DNA of 64,000 nt from Bombardia bombarda (Eukaryota > Ascomycota > Sordariomycetes > Sordariales > Lasiosphaeriaceae), in assembly GCA_030512295.1 (NCBI GenBank), contig JAULSR010000001.1, positions 7,339,001-7,403,000 of the forward strand, in the 5' to 3' direction. This document shows positions 37,310-48,342 of this stretch, piece after piece. The position numbers and the translations under genes are program-made. Under the pieces are notes generated by a model that saw nothing but the letters and a program-made list of their open reading frames with translations, was not told the origin of the DNA and did not search any database. The stretch's first letter is position 1. Each line of letters starts with the position of its first letter.

Positions 37310-39850
37310 ATGAACCACCACCCCAGCAGCAGCGGCGTCCGACACGGCGCCAGCCGTTCCGCTGTGTCCCCCGTGCACGCCGTTCCCCCCGTCGCTTCTG
37401 CCCATCACCGCCGTCCGGCTCCTTCATCATCTCAGCCCCTATTCCATGACCATGACCATAGCCATGCCCCGGCCCTAGACCACCACCAGATTGTCAATGC
37501 GTCGCTCCGCAACCATCTCAACGTCTTCCAAGCTCAGGCTTCTCGAGTGGCCCAGGTCAGACCCGAGACCAAGACTGAGACTAGCGCACCTGGCATTGTC
37601 GGACTGACCTCCCCGACATGGACCTCACCTCCGGCTGTTGCTACTATGCGGACCAACACGCATGATATGCGTCTGCCAACCACTCCACTGAACGGTGGAC
37701 ATCTCGTATCATCACACCCGCAATGGCCTCCTACCATGTCTTGGTCGGGATTAGGGCAGATGGGATCCCACCAGCCATCGTTCGGAACAATCCCCGGCGC
37801 ACCCACCACTTCCCCCACCTCGGATCCCTTCTACACCATCATTGACCCTAATACGCCACCTCCTCATCCACCCGGGACGCCACAACAAATTGCCTCTGAC
37901 TTCCTATCATCGATGACCGGAGGATACAATGGTTCCTTCAACCCCGACTTTCCGCTACAGTCTCTCGATCCATGGCCTGGCGCATCTAACACTGCTGAAG
38001 GCCTCTTTGGGAACGAGCTTGGGGACTTCATTGGAGACAATGGCGAGTTCAGCGCCAGTTTCGGCTATCCTGACCATCATGACCTTGATGACTCGGCTAT
38101 GTCCTCTGTTGATGACTCTGTTTCTTCGGTTGCTACGTCTCGCTCTGAAATGTCTCCAACGCCGGCTTTATCTCATCAATATCGAGGCTCCACCGTCTCT
38201 ACAGACTTGCCGTCGACCCCAAGTCTCCAGGCCATATCATTTCCCGATACACAGAATCCTCTGGAGATCATTCAGTACAATCCTGACTCTGACGCAGGTG
38301 GAAAGTCTTGTCGAAAACGAGCCTTTGACGATGCTCCAAAAAGTATCGTCTCTCAGACACTGAAACATGTTTCCCTGGAAGATGAGAACGGAGACGTGCA
38401 GGCTACCATGACTACCTTTGGACAGCGTCTAAAGAAGAGAGCCGTTTTCAGCGAGCAAAAGAGACTGGAAACTGCCCTAGCTCGGAAGGAGGGCGTGTGT
38501 TACCGATGCAAAGCATCAAAGAGGAAGGCAAGTTCTTCGCCCTGAACACAAGTGACGGTTGTGACCCAAAATGCTTACGCTTTCCTTCAGTGTGATCTTG
38601 CACAGAAGCAAAGCCCGTATGAGAGCTGCAAACTATGCACAAGAACAAAAATCTACAAAAATATCAAACAGATGCCTTGCTTTAACTCGGACCTGAAGAA
38701 CATTCTTTTCTTTCGATCTAGTATGTGATCTTACTACAATTGCTCCGGAGAGATGTATTGAGTGGGGCTAATTCCTGTCCAGGGCCTGCATCTACTGAGC
38801 CTTTTTTCACCACTAGAGAATTGCTCTTCGCCCTCGAGGAGGTTTCCAGACTTAGAGTTCGAATCGAGACGTTGAAGCTGACCCAGAGAATCGGGGATCA
38901 TAAGCTCATAGTCTACGCCTCTGAGTTTGACCCATTGCCTGGCGACGTCGTATCATACAAGTGGACGGACGCTCAAGGACATCATCGCGAGATGATGATG
39001 CCACATGTTTCCCTGACCTTCATTGAAAAGGTCGCCATGCACATTCGCCAATATATCGACCAAGCCAAACGAGACTATCTGAAGACCTATCTGGTAGGCC
39101 TTAGGAGCCAAGACAATCTGGCCCGGATGACTATTATTGCGGCCATGGACTACGCTAAGACGAGAGAGGTATGTGAACCCCCCCCCCCAACTTCCTTTCC
39201 TCTTCATCGCCGCTGAACCTTTATAGGGGTCTCTGGTGGATATTGCCCTCGATCTCTGGGCAATCTGTCGCATGATTGAGATACCGTGGGAGAGATGTGG
39301 AGATGACACCCTGGGCGTCTCCCAAGTCAAAGACCCTACAAATCCTCACCACGGCAAATTCCCCATTCCGCCTATCATGGACACTCAGTTAGACCAAGTC
39401 GTGATTCAGTATATCCTGGCTCCTCTGCGCGAGAAGCTCATCGAGAAGCTCGAGGCCAGTATTGCACCCCCGAAGCCCGAGACGTGGTTCGAGACATACT
39501 TGGCCGTCTTTATCCTTCTCAACCATATCGAGCAGCTTGCTCACCACTCTGCGTCTCACGCTAAGCTCCACACCCTGCCTGTGAGTTTCGATTGCGTGGT
39601 ATCAGCTGTGTCCGGGAGTTTGATTACTAACACTGGCGAACAGACTATGTATTCCAATGTTCCCTTCCTCGAAGGCGTGTTCCACACCGCCAAGACTGTT
39701 CTATCGAGATTCCACTTCGTCTGCAACGGGTCTGCGCCGTTCCGACTTGACTGGACGTCGAAAGCTGCCACGTCTATGGCGAGACTGGAGCCGAAGCAGG
39801 TGGAGTTTATGAGGAGATCACAAGAGATAATTCAAGAAACAGGTGAATGA
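37310..39850 (+). CDS. Zn2Cys6 fungal transcription factor with a long disordered N-terminus
   Basis: Five exons: 37310-38527, 38591-38720, 38783-39168, 39227-39580 and 39644-39850, 764 residues, all phases closing. Residues 1-395 are low complexity (His, Pro, Ser, Thr, Asp), with a Ser/Asp-rich region that may activate transcription. The binuclear zinc cluster is C397-x2-C400-x6-C407-x11-C419-x2-C422-x13-C436; the last spacing is longer than the usual 6-9. It is split by the first intron exactly before C407. The rest is a helical regulatory region (ELLFALEEVSRLRVRIETLK, DLWAICRMIEIPWERC). The first intron uses a GC donor (AAG|GCAAGT). Intron 4 (39581-39643) is 63 bp with no in-frame stop, so retention would add 21 residues. 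The target genes cannot be read from the sequence. Confidence 0.88.
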
Positions 39851-40587
39851 TGCACCTTTCCGTTGAGCTATACTTGTCGTTCTTTACGGAGCACATGCTG
39901 AAATAGGGTCATCTGCTGACCGTTTGACGTATGACAGAAAACGATGTTCTCAGTTTACGCACATCGCATCAATACGGACGCTGTCTGTACTGGTGCCACC
40001 AACTGTTTTTTGACAACTGGGACTCATCATTTCCAGTCCAGGTAAAAGTCTACTGAACCAGGCAGTAGGCTCTACAATAGAAAATTGCGGCAACGTAGGC
40101 TAGGTCAGAATAAATCGGCGTTATTTTTGGGGTTCTATCCTTTTTGCTTTTTAGAGCTTTGGAAATTCGATCACTCTGTTGGCTGTGTTCCTTCAATAGA
40201 GCAACCTTTTACCTACCTGTCTGAACTGGCGCTTTTGTCCGTTTCAAGCAATAATCACGTTTTCCTTTGCCTCCATCTTGACATTTTTGTTATGCTGATA
40301 TATTGAAGAAAAGTCGTTGAATAGATGGATACTGCCGGGCAACTGGTGCTAGATAAAAGGAGATACGTTGTACTTTGGCTTGCTTTTCTAGAAGCGGCGC
40401 CACATGAAACAAGAAGAGAAGAAGATCAAGGATTAGACGGGAAAAAAAAAAGGACAGATTTCTCATCAAGTTCAAGTTAAAAGAAGCCAACAAACTTTGC
40501 ACACTCCTCCAAGCCGAAACAAAACAAGCCTAAACAATTGAAACCAGCCACTCTCTCATTCCCGAGCCATCAAGTACCTACTCATAC
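39851..40587. other. 3-prime regions of two convergent genes
   Basis: 737 bp between the stop of the Zn2Cys6 factor and that of the dioxygenase gene. T-rich and A-rich stretches, no gene seen. Confidence 0.5.
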
Positions 40588-42156
40588 TCAAGCACAGCTC
40601 GCCCGCCGATGCTTGATCCGCAGCTCTGGCGGGCTCTGCTCGATATCCCACACCATGTTCCTGCGGTACTCGTTGTCGCCGTAGCACTCGAAGCTGACGG
40701 CCTCGAGCGCGGGCGGGGTGGGCCACATGCGCTCCTCGTTCCGCAGCCACAGGCGCAGCATGTGGCGGCGGGCGGTCTCGTCGTCGACGAAGCTGCTGCG
40801 GGCGTGCAGCATGGCGAAGTTGTTGAAGATCTGCATGTCGCCCTTGCGCAGCGTGATCTCGACGGCGTGCTCCTTGGCCAGGAAGTAGACGGTGTCGAGG
40901 GCCTCGGCTTGCAGCTCGGTCATGGCGGGCACGAGGGGTGGTGGGGGGAGAAGTGCGAGCCGGTGAGGGGGCGGCGGGAGAATTGGAAGCCTGGGCCTGG
41001 GCTTGGGGAGGGGCCTGGGGAGGAGGGGGATTGGAAGTTGTAGAGGAGGGGGCGGGTGTGGTATTGGTTTTGCCAGAACCTGATGGGTTTGGTTAACATG
41101 GAAGGGAGGGAGGGAGTGAGGGTGAGGGGCTGGGAAGGAGAGGGGAGGAGACACATACTCGTCGAAAATCCAGTCATCGCTGGCCAGGACGTGGATGATG
41201 TCGGGCCTTGTTCTGGCGATCTCGTTGTAGATCTTGGCCGAGGAGGCGAGGAAGGACTCGCCTCCGTAGGCGGCCACGTCCAGGGCGTAGAGGGACAGGA
41301 CGTCGCAGAGGTCGGTGTGGAAGGGCTGGAGAGACAAAATTGTGAGTATTTGGGCGCTTGGGTTGATGGATGGGGATGATGGCGGAACTAACCTGGGCTC
41401 GAGCAACGTAGGGCGAGTTGGGCATGCTGCCGTGCTTCTTGATGTCCTCGACCACGGCTTGGATGTGGACTATTGGAAGGTTTCCGGGTTAGAAGGGTGG
41501 TTCACTGACGGGAAAGAGATGGGAGGAGGAACGAGCTCACGTAGCATGCGTCCGTCAAAGTCTTGCAGGCCGCGTGTTTCGGCAATGTAGCTGGTGATGC
41601 CGAGATAGAGGAGGATGTTGTCGAAGTTGGAGTATTTGTCTGGCTGCAGGCCGCGCAAGACGACAAAGCCCCTGCCTTCGTGGATCACTCTGGATACTTC
41701 CTCGAGTCTGCTTCCTAGAGATGGGAGGGGGAACGTGTCTTTCTTGACGTCGTCGGGGCCAAGCTCGCCAGGGAGAGCTGTTATCGTGGATTGTTAGCTG
41801 ACGCCCTATTCTCGAGAGCGGTGTTCAGCACTGGATGGATAGTACTTACACTTGAAGAAGGCCAAGGCGAGTTCGATCTCGGCGACATCCTCTGAGCTAA
41901 AATGGAAGACATAGTCGTCTTCCGACTTGAAGTCAGATCCGGACCATACTCGCTCGGCGTCGATCTGGGCCGGCCATCCTTGGGGGAGGGTTGTTGGGCG
42001 GTTCGGGTGAAGTTGCCTGAGCTTCTCGACCCGGTCTTTGTACACCTTGTACGAGGGGAACCACTCAATGTCAGGGCGGAGGATATCCTGCCCAGGCTTT
42101 TCCAGGATGGGGGGCAAGTGAGGTGCTGTTGCCGATGGAAGCGTGCAAGAAGACAT
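40588..42156 (-). CDS. TauD/TfdA-family Fe(II)/2-oxoglutarate dioxygenase (one-base frameshift in exon 5)
   Basis: Five exons: 42156-41850, 41777-41541, 41469-41393, 41325-41159 and 41079-40588; about 426 residues. The family hydroxylates small substrates using Fe(II) and 2-oxoglutarate. The first iron-binding pair is PFHTDLCD (H210-x-D212), placed at the start of exon 4. The distal His is in NNFAMLHARSSF, followed by the Arg-rich RRHMLRLWLRN that binds oxoglutarate in this family. The first four exons close in frame. Exon 5 needs one extra base at a G6 run (40943-40948, C6 in the gene) to pass from RRPLTGSHFSP into PAMTELQAEALD. Total length is 1280 nt, one short of a multiple of three, which supports one lost base. 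The ATG at 42156 was chosen; the frame is open upstream but only from a GTG. Substrate unknown. Confidence 0.82.
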
Positions 42157-43289
42157 GGCGGAAGTGTTGTCCACAACAGATCACTAGCAGATTCGAGATG
42201 TTGCTGCCCAACTATGTGAATGCTTGAAAGGGGCTCAATGATGAATGTAGTGAATTGCTCTGGTTACTGTAGAAAGGATGCTTGCAAAGAAGCCCTTGAG
42301 ATCAGGGAATGGTGTCCCATCTTATACCCAAACACACAAGAAAAGAGCCTCAATTTCTACCATCCTCCCATTCCCCCCCCTTTCTTTCCACCTTGCACTG
42401 CATTTCTGCACATGCTCGTCCACTCAATTCTTGGCTCGGCATGGATCATAAAGCCGCAGAGCCTCAATCTCGTCCCGCTTCCCACCTTTCCCCTCAATCC
42501 TCTCCACACAAGCACATCCGCCAAGAAACGCACGAAATGCAAGCCCTGCCGATGCGCTGGTACTGTAGATTTGCGTATTTTGAGCCGCATCTGATAAGGC
42601 CGGTCAACTTGATTGGGGAAATGTCTGGCGTGGGAAGCTGCAACAAGGTCATCTGCACCCTCCCTCGTATCCCGACTTTTGGCCAATCAAGACACTCTTG
42701 GTGGAAAAAAGGAGGGGGGGTTCAATTGCCGCCATCTTTCACCACGATCGTGTGTGTGTGTGGTATCATAGACATGATGTGTTGTACACCACCTCGACCA
42801 CGCTAGGTTTGCAGTGCAATAGTCCTGTCGTCCACTTCCACTTCCCGAACCCCAATGCGACACCAATGGCGCACTGCACTGCATGCACCGTGCATACATA
42901 CACCCCTACTGGGACTACTTGTCTCATAGCACGCACTACCACTGTGAGTTGTCGGAAGCAGCCATGTGTGTGCCACGATTGCGTAACGGAAAAAGAAAAG
43001 AAAGGGAGGAAAAGCAAGGACGGGGTGGTGAACTGCTCGCTCAATTGGTGGCTTGCATCATGCCATTGCTGCTGGAAGTACAGTAGCGGCCTTTTCTGAT
43101 TGATCATATTCTCGGGTGGTGCGATTTGGCTACTACATCAACAAGGGATCCCCAATGCCGTCAAGCCGGTCAGATTGGGGAAGGAGGGGGGATGCGGCTC
43201 TGTCAATCACAAAGTTGGGCAGTCAATAGTCACAAAGGCGAGACGAGCTGATTTTTTGCGAAGAGTAGCCCATTGTTGGTACAACTAGT

Positions 43290-43470
43290 ATGTATGTGTG
43301 CGCTATGAAAATAAAGGAACAGCGCTCTAATATGTATGTGCGCTGTATGAATAAGGGGAAAGCGCTCTGAGATGTATATGCGCTCGAAATAAAGGAAAAG
43401 CGCTCTGAGATGTATGTGCGCTCTGCGAAATAAAGGAAAAGCGCTCCGATATGTATGTGCGCTCTATGAT
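43290..43470 (+). repeat. Tandem array of about 4.5 units of 38-42 bp with internal AGCGC/GCGCT inverted words
   Basis: Each unit reads approximately TGTATGTGCGCT, a short variable part, AATAAAGGAAAAGCGCT, then CTGAGA or a variant. The AGCGCT at one unit end and GCGCT at the next unit start can pair, so single strands could fold into a series of hairpins. Units differ by small indels and substitutions. Confidence 0.8.
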
Positions 43471-43476
43471 TCGTCC

Positions 43477-43595
43477 TCCCCAGAATTTTGTTTCGTGGCC
43501 AAGTTGATGGGCCATCGGATGTTCAGTCTTCATCTTCCCCAGAATTTTGTTTCGCGGCCAAGTTGATTCGCCATCAGATTCTCAGTCTTGTTGCT
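43477..43595 (+). repeat. Direct duplication of about 60 bp
   Basis: CCCAGAATTTTGTTTCGTGG plus about 40 following bases recur immediately downstream as CCCAGAATTTTGTTTCGCGG and so on, with few changes; a third, weaker partial copy (GGATTTTTGTTTTGTGC) follows. Confidence 0.75.
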
Positions 43596-44221
43596 TTCTC
43601 CCTGGATTTTTGTTTTGTGCTCAGAAAATCACCATCTGAGTCTCAGTATTTGCCCGACGTTCAGTCAAGAACATCAAGACCAACTCCACCATCATCCATC
43701 ATCATCACCATCCACCATCATCACCATCCATCATCATCTTCATCACTCCCCTTGAACTTTGGTCAAACAGCCCCGAATACCACCATGCTTCCACCAAAAA
43801 AACAGAGCGCACTTTCGTACACCCAAGACGTCTGCACCTGAAAAGCCATCTGTCCCAGAAAGCCGTCGCTCCTGAAACGTCAGAACCCAACGAGGCATCC
43901 ATCATGCCCTGAGAACTGGGCTCGAAACGCTTCCGCACTCGAAAAGATCGTCACCCCTCCGAGGCGTCCTCGCTCCAAGCCGTCATCGCCCCCAAGGCGG
44001 GCACAGACTTGAGAATTCAGCCATCCCAGAAGGTCGTCACCCGCCGAGATGACCTCCTTCCCAAGACCTGCACCCATCCGAGCAGCAACACAACCCGAGA
44101 AATCCATCACCTCTGGATTGTCGTCACGCTCCAGAGGGACTTCATCCCCAAGCCATGCCACATACCCGAATTACCAACCCCAGGACTACCCGCCCCATTC
44201 CTGGCTTGGGCACATCCTCTT

Positions 44222-44490
44222 CCTCCTCCCCCGAGGCATCCAGGCGCCTGCCCGGATATTCGCCCCGAAAGATTCAGGAGCTATCAATACAATTCGTCCC
44301 CGCTCCCCCTGCCTCCTCCCCCAAGGCATCCGAACCCTGTCCGGATATTCGCCCTGAAAGATTTGGGTTCTATCAATACAAATCGTCCCCGCTCCCCTTG
44401 CCTCCTCCCCCAAGGCATCCGAACCCTGTCCGGATATTCGCCCTGAAAGATTTGGGTTCTATCAATACAAATCGTCCCCGGCTCCCCTTG
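44222..44490 (+). repeat. Three tandem copies of an 89-90-bp unit
   Basis: Units start with CCTCCTCCCCCGAGGCATCC or CCTCCTCCCCCAAGGCATCC at 44222, 44312 and 44401. Copies 2 and 3 are almost identical; copy 1 is more diverged. A unit of 89 bp shifts the reading frame between copies, which argues against the array being coding. Confidence 0.85.
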
Positions 44491-44728
44491 CTTCCTCCTG
44501 TTTCTGCTGGTCGTACAAAGTTCTCGCCCGCCCTGCCTCCCTCTGCGAGAATACTCCAGTCGTCGAGCCTGAAAGCAACAATTTTCTTGTCAGAGCTCGC
44601 CAACTTTTAGAACTGTTTCGTTTCGTTGGCTCTTTTTGTGTGTGTTTTGCGTTTAGGCCGAGATCGATGAAGATGTGATGATGATTTGATGATGATTGAT
44701 GTGATGGATGTAGTTGCTTGATGGTAGG

Positions 44729-47139
44729 CTACTTGGGATCATGGGTTGATCCTTTGCCCTTCAAGATTGACTTTTGAGGTGATATTGGGCGGTTTTGGTT
44801 GGAGTGTGTAGGAGACACTGGAGGTTCTGCAAACGAAACGCGTTTGCGTGGTCTGGACACACTCTTTCCCTTCTTGCTCCTTGAACCGCGATTTGTCTCT
44901 TCGCCGTTCTCGTCCTGAGAAACTTTTTGCCTCTTCGACGGTTTTGGCCGAGGTACATAGTCCTCATCCTGCTCATGATCCTCCGAGTCGGCATCGGAGT
45001 CTGGAGCCGCATCCCTACGCCTCTTCTGAGACCTTGCGGCTTGGACTGCTTTATTTTCTGGTCCTTGATCGAGTTCTGTTGCGGCAGAGTTCTGAGCTGT
45101 AAATCTGGTCACTCTCTGTGATCGGGTTTGACGGGAGCTTGGGAGAGTTTGACGAGACGAACGGGCGTTGAATGCTCTATCTTGTGAGTGCGACTCCTGT
45201 CTTGGCCTTTTGGATGGGCCCGGAATATCGAAATCGCTCTCATCATCCATGTCATCGTCCCTCCGTCTCTTCTGTGACCGTTTGGTGGGACCTTCATTCT
45301 CACTCGGTCCTTGATCAAGTCGGTTTGAAGGAGCAGTCTGATATGTCGTGAAATTCTCCTCGTTCTGTTGGTCCATTTGGCTGGGACCTGGAAGATGTCG
45401 GCGGAGCAAACGACCATTGCTTGCTCCGCCCCGTGGCTCCTGTCTCAACCTGTTTGGTGGGCTCAGGATGTCATCATCGCTCTCATTATCAATGACCATT
45501 CGGCTCTTCTGCGACGATCTTTTGAGAGGACCTGCCTTCTTTGCAACTCGTTGATTGAGTCTCGTCGAAGGAGCACTTTGGGAGATAGTGACATTCTCCT
45601 CCTTTTCTTGGTGCGTCTGACGACACTCCGGAAGAACTGGACTAGGCGATTGACGCTCGTTTGCTTTACGCTGCTGTGCCATGAGTAGTCTTTCTCCTGG
45701 AAGGATGGCGTCCTCGTCTTCGTCTCCTCGCCGCTTTAGTGCCACCTCGTCATGAGGGAACTTGGGATCCTTGGGGCCGAAAACGAAGTTAAACAAGGAC
45801 ATGTTGTGCTCCCGAGCCCACATTCGAGTTACTGCCTCTTGTTTATTGTTGGGGGTTACTAAATGGAACAAGATTACTAGTCAGTATTGATTCAATAAGT
45901 GCAAGCAGCTGCGGTTGAATACGGGACGTGAGCAGATCTGGGAGTTAACTAACTGATGGTTGAATATGTCGTGAAGACGTCTTGGTCGTCTTTCAAGCCA
46001 GCCGTGGGCACTCCGCATGTACGAAGATGAGCCAGGGCTTCCTTCTCATGCGGTAGGTATGTCCGAGACAGATCCGTCCAGTTGCATTTTGGACAATCCA
46101 GAATAAATAGTCCGATAGCCATCCGAGTTTCTCCTTTCTCGATCCAGGTCACCTCTCGCTCGAAGATATAACTACTATAATGGATATCTTCCATTTTGAT
46201 GGTCCAGTTTCGCTTGACTGGCTCAAGACCGAATTCTCGACACCGTTTGGCTACCATCCTTCTTCGGTAATTATTGTAGCTCCCTCGACATTCTGATGAG
46301 AGGCACAACTCCATCTTGGGTCGAACCCGGGCCGAGTAATCTCCAAAGTCGCCGCGACCAAAGGGTCCCTCAACCGTCAACTCGGCGACGCCATCCTCGG
46401 CATCAGATGCGTTGTCAAGATGATCCTCAGCCGCTGGAGGGTTGGCCGCAGAAGCAGGAGGCTCGGCAATAAGACGAGGAGCAGCAGCAGCAGCCGCCGA
46501 GGAGATATGGGGCCTAGAGACTGGAATCTCGATGCCAGAATTGTTGATGACAGGGAAAGCAAGAGTTCTGGCGGCAGGAGCATAAGTGGTTCTGTCATGG
46601 TCTTCGAAGTCGTCCACATTCGAACCCGAGGAGCCCATACGTGGAAAACGTCCAATTACCATCATCCTGAAGGGGCCGTCGGGTCGCTCATCCTTGATCT
46701 TTTCGTGAATGCCCTTGGAGAATTGGGCGTCATAAAAGGGACTCCAGCTGATCAACAAGCCTCCTACTACAATGTTTGCATAAGACCAATCGATGATTCG
46801 TTTACCCCATCCTGAGCGGCCCCTTGGAGTCATGAGCCAAGGAGTCATCTCCTCATGCTCCCACAAGAATCTTTCAGCTTCTGGATACAAGTCTTTAAGC
46901 GCCTGTATTTTTTCCAGACACTTGGTCTTGTATTCCTTGCCACGCTTCATGTGCTCCGCTATAAGTGGATGCAACAATTTCTCCAAGTCGATGAGCGACT
47001 TGTTTTGTTGCTCGTCGAGGGCTTCAAGCTCAGCCGCGCACTGTTTCAGGGCGGCCTGCGCTTCTTTGCCAAGCAGAGGCGGTGGACCCCGGTCCAACGG
47101 CCTTGGGTTTTCTTCAGGTAGGCTGAAGAAGGAAGTCAT
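44729..47139 (-). CDS. Partner protein 1: CxxC-x18-HxxxC block plus long basic repeat tail (unknown family)
   Basis: Two exons, 47139-45954 and 45858-44729, joined by a 95-bp phase-1 intron (GTTAGT donor, CATTTAG acceptor); 771 residues. Residues about 25-100 are helical with coiled-coil character (QAALKQCAAELEALDEQQNK). The middle is Pro/Ala/Asp-rich. The part best conserved with the paralogue at 52.4-54.4 kb starts at SSECRGSYNNYRRR, passes through SSYIFEREVTW and ends with a putative zinc site, C349-x2-C352-x18-H371-x3-C375 (CPKC to HLRTC), followed by CGVP. Exon 2 is charged and probably disordered, with three repeats, each containing KR-rich (QKRRRDDD), acidic (DDESDFDI) and PSKRPRQE parts; these look like nuclear localisation signals. 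The gene is head-to-head with an HSPA12-like ATPase gene 1.2 kb away. I do not recognise the family; nuclear localisation is inferred. Confidence 0.72.
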
Positions 47140-48342
47140 GTTGGTGGTGGATATGGTGTTGCTGCTGTGGCAAATGACCTGGAAAGTCCAGGTCACCTGG
47201 TGTGCTGCTGGTCCGGTCGCAAGGTAGGTAACGTAGGAAAGGTTAGACGAAGAAGGATATTCTTTCTTGATAGTGGAGGATATTTTGCGAGAGTCAAGGA
47301 AGCAGTGCAGAAGCAAGGTAGGTGGTGTGTGAGTATAAAATGGCTAAGGGTTGGAAGAATGAGGAATTCTTAGTTTGGGAGTTGGTTGTGTTGTTCTGTG
47401 AGAGAGGAAGAAGCAGCCAAGGGAGAGGAGAACCGTGGTTTTATAGTACACAGGCCATCAAAAAAAGGTACGGGTACCTTTTGACCTACCTGCTTGCTGG
47501 AACCGCGAGTTGCGGGGCCACCCAGCCAATCGCCACCCACTGTTTGCCCGTTTAGCTTGGCTATCTTCCTCCATCTGATCGAGAAAAGCCAGGCGTGACC
47601 TTCTGGTGGAGCCAGAAACCGCCCAGAGATAAGACCCGACATGGAACCTGCGTTTGCGTGCTTGCGTATGTGCTGTTGAAGCATTGTTGCCCATCCGATT
47701 GTTGCCTTTGTCCATTGTGATCCCCTCGCGCCTTGCCACGCAACAACTGCTCATCACCCTGCCTTGAGAATCCAAAAAGATCAGTCCCCAAACTGTACCG
47801 GCAGGCACCCAAGACCGATATTTGCCGGTCTTTCATCTCATCTCAACCAGTTTCTCCACAGAATCTCATGGAAGGCCACGCCGAGGCACGATTGCCTGGT
47901 TGCCAGGTTGCTCGAGTGTTACACATTGTTCAGCTTGCATGCCAATCACGCCTTGTTTGGCTCGTCCGAACTACTCGTTGAGGCCATAAAACCTGCTGAG
48001 CTGGTCTTTTTTGCTTTGCCACCCCCGAGCCGACCTTGTTTGCTTCACCCTCGAGCTGCCCTCGTTTGGCAGTTGCCGATCATTTTGCAGTTGCTCATCA
48101 TTTTGCAGTTGCTCATCATTGTCCAGACTCCACCCGGTTCGCCTATATTATGTGGCCGAGTCCCCCTCCTCGAGCAAAGAATTCTTCTCTCTCTAGCACC
48201 TTTACTTCATTCTGTTTCTTTGTAGAGAGAATTATCTGCTCTCTCTTCCATTCTCTCCCCAGTCTTTTCCCCATTCAAGCCTTTCCTTCCAGTCATTTCC
48301 ATCAGTAGCGATCTTGAACCAGCCTGTCTCTTTGCACACAAG
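47140..48342. promoter_or_regulatory. Shared upstream region of divergent pair 1
   Basis: 1.2 kb between the start codons of partner 1 (-) and ATPase A (+). It includes an imperfect tandem, CATCATTTTGCAGTTGCT repeated about 2.5 times at 48067-48120, then a C/T-rich leader with TTCTCTCTCTAG before the ATPase start. Shared control is inferred from the arrangement. Confidence 0.4.

Larger units (their letters stand above)
42157..44728. other. 2.6-kb repeat-bearing intergenic region
   Basis: The left part would be the dioxygenase promoter. Further right are three repeat systems annotated separately (43290-43470, 43477-43595, 44222-44490). The longest open frames (about 145 codons near 44.0-44.6 kb) are Pro/Ser-rich and coincide with the tandem repeat, so I do not call a gene. 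A CATCATCACCATCC run lies at 43686-43742. Confidence 0.5.

Noticed and set aside
43290..43470. CRISPR-like array
   Set aside because: Units are directly adjacent with no unique spacers, and the organism is a fungus; it is an ordinary tandem repeat.
44009..44610. Pro/Ser-rich frames across the 89-bp repeats as a protein gene
   Set aside because: The repeat unit is not a multiple of three, so each copy is read in a different frame, and there is no recognisable start context or domain.
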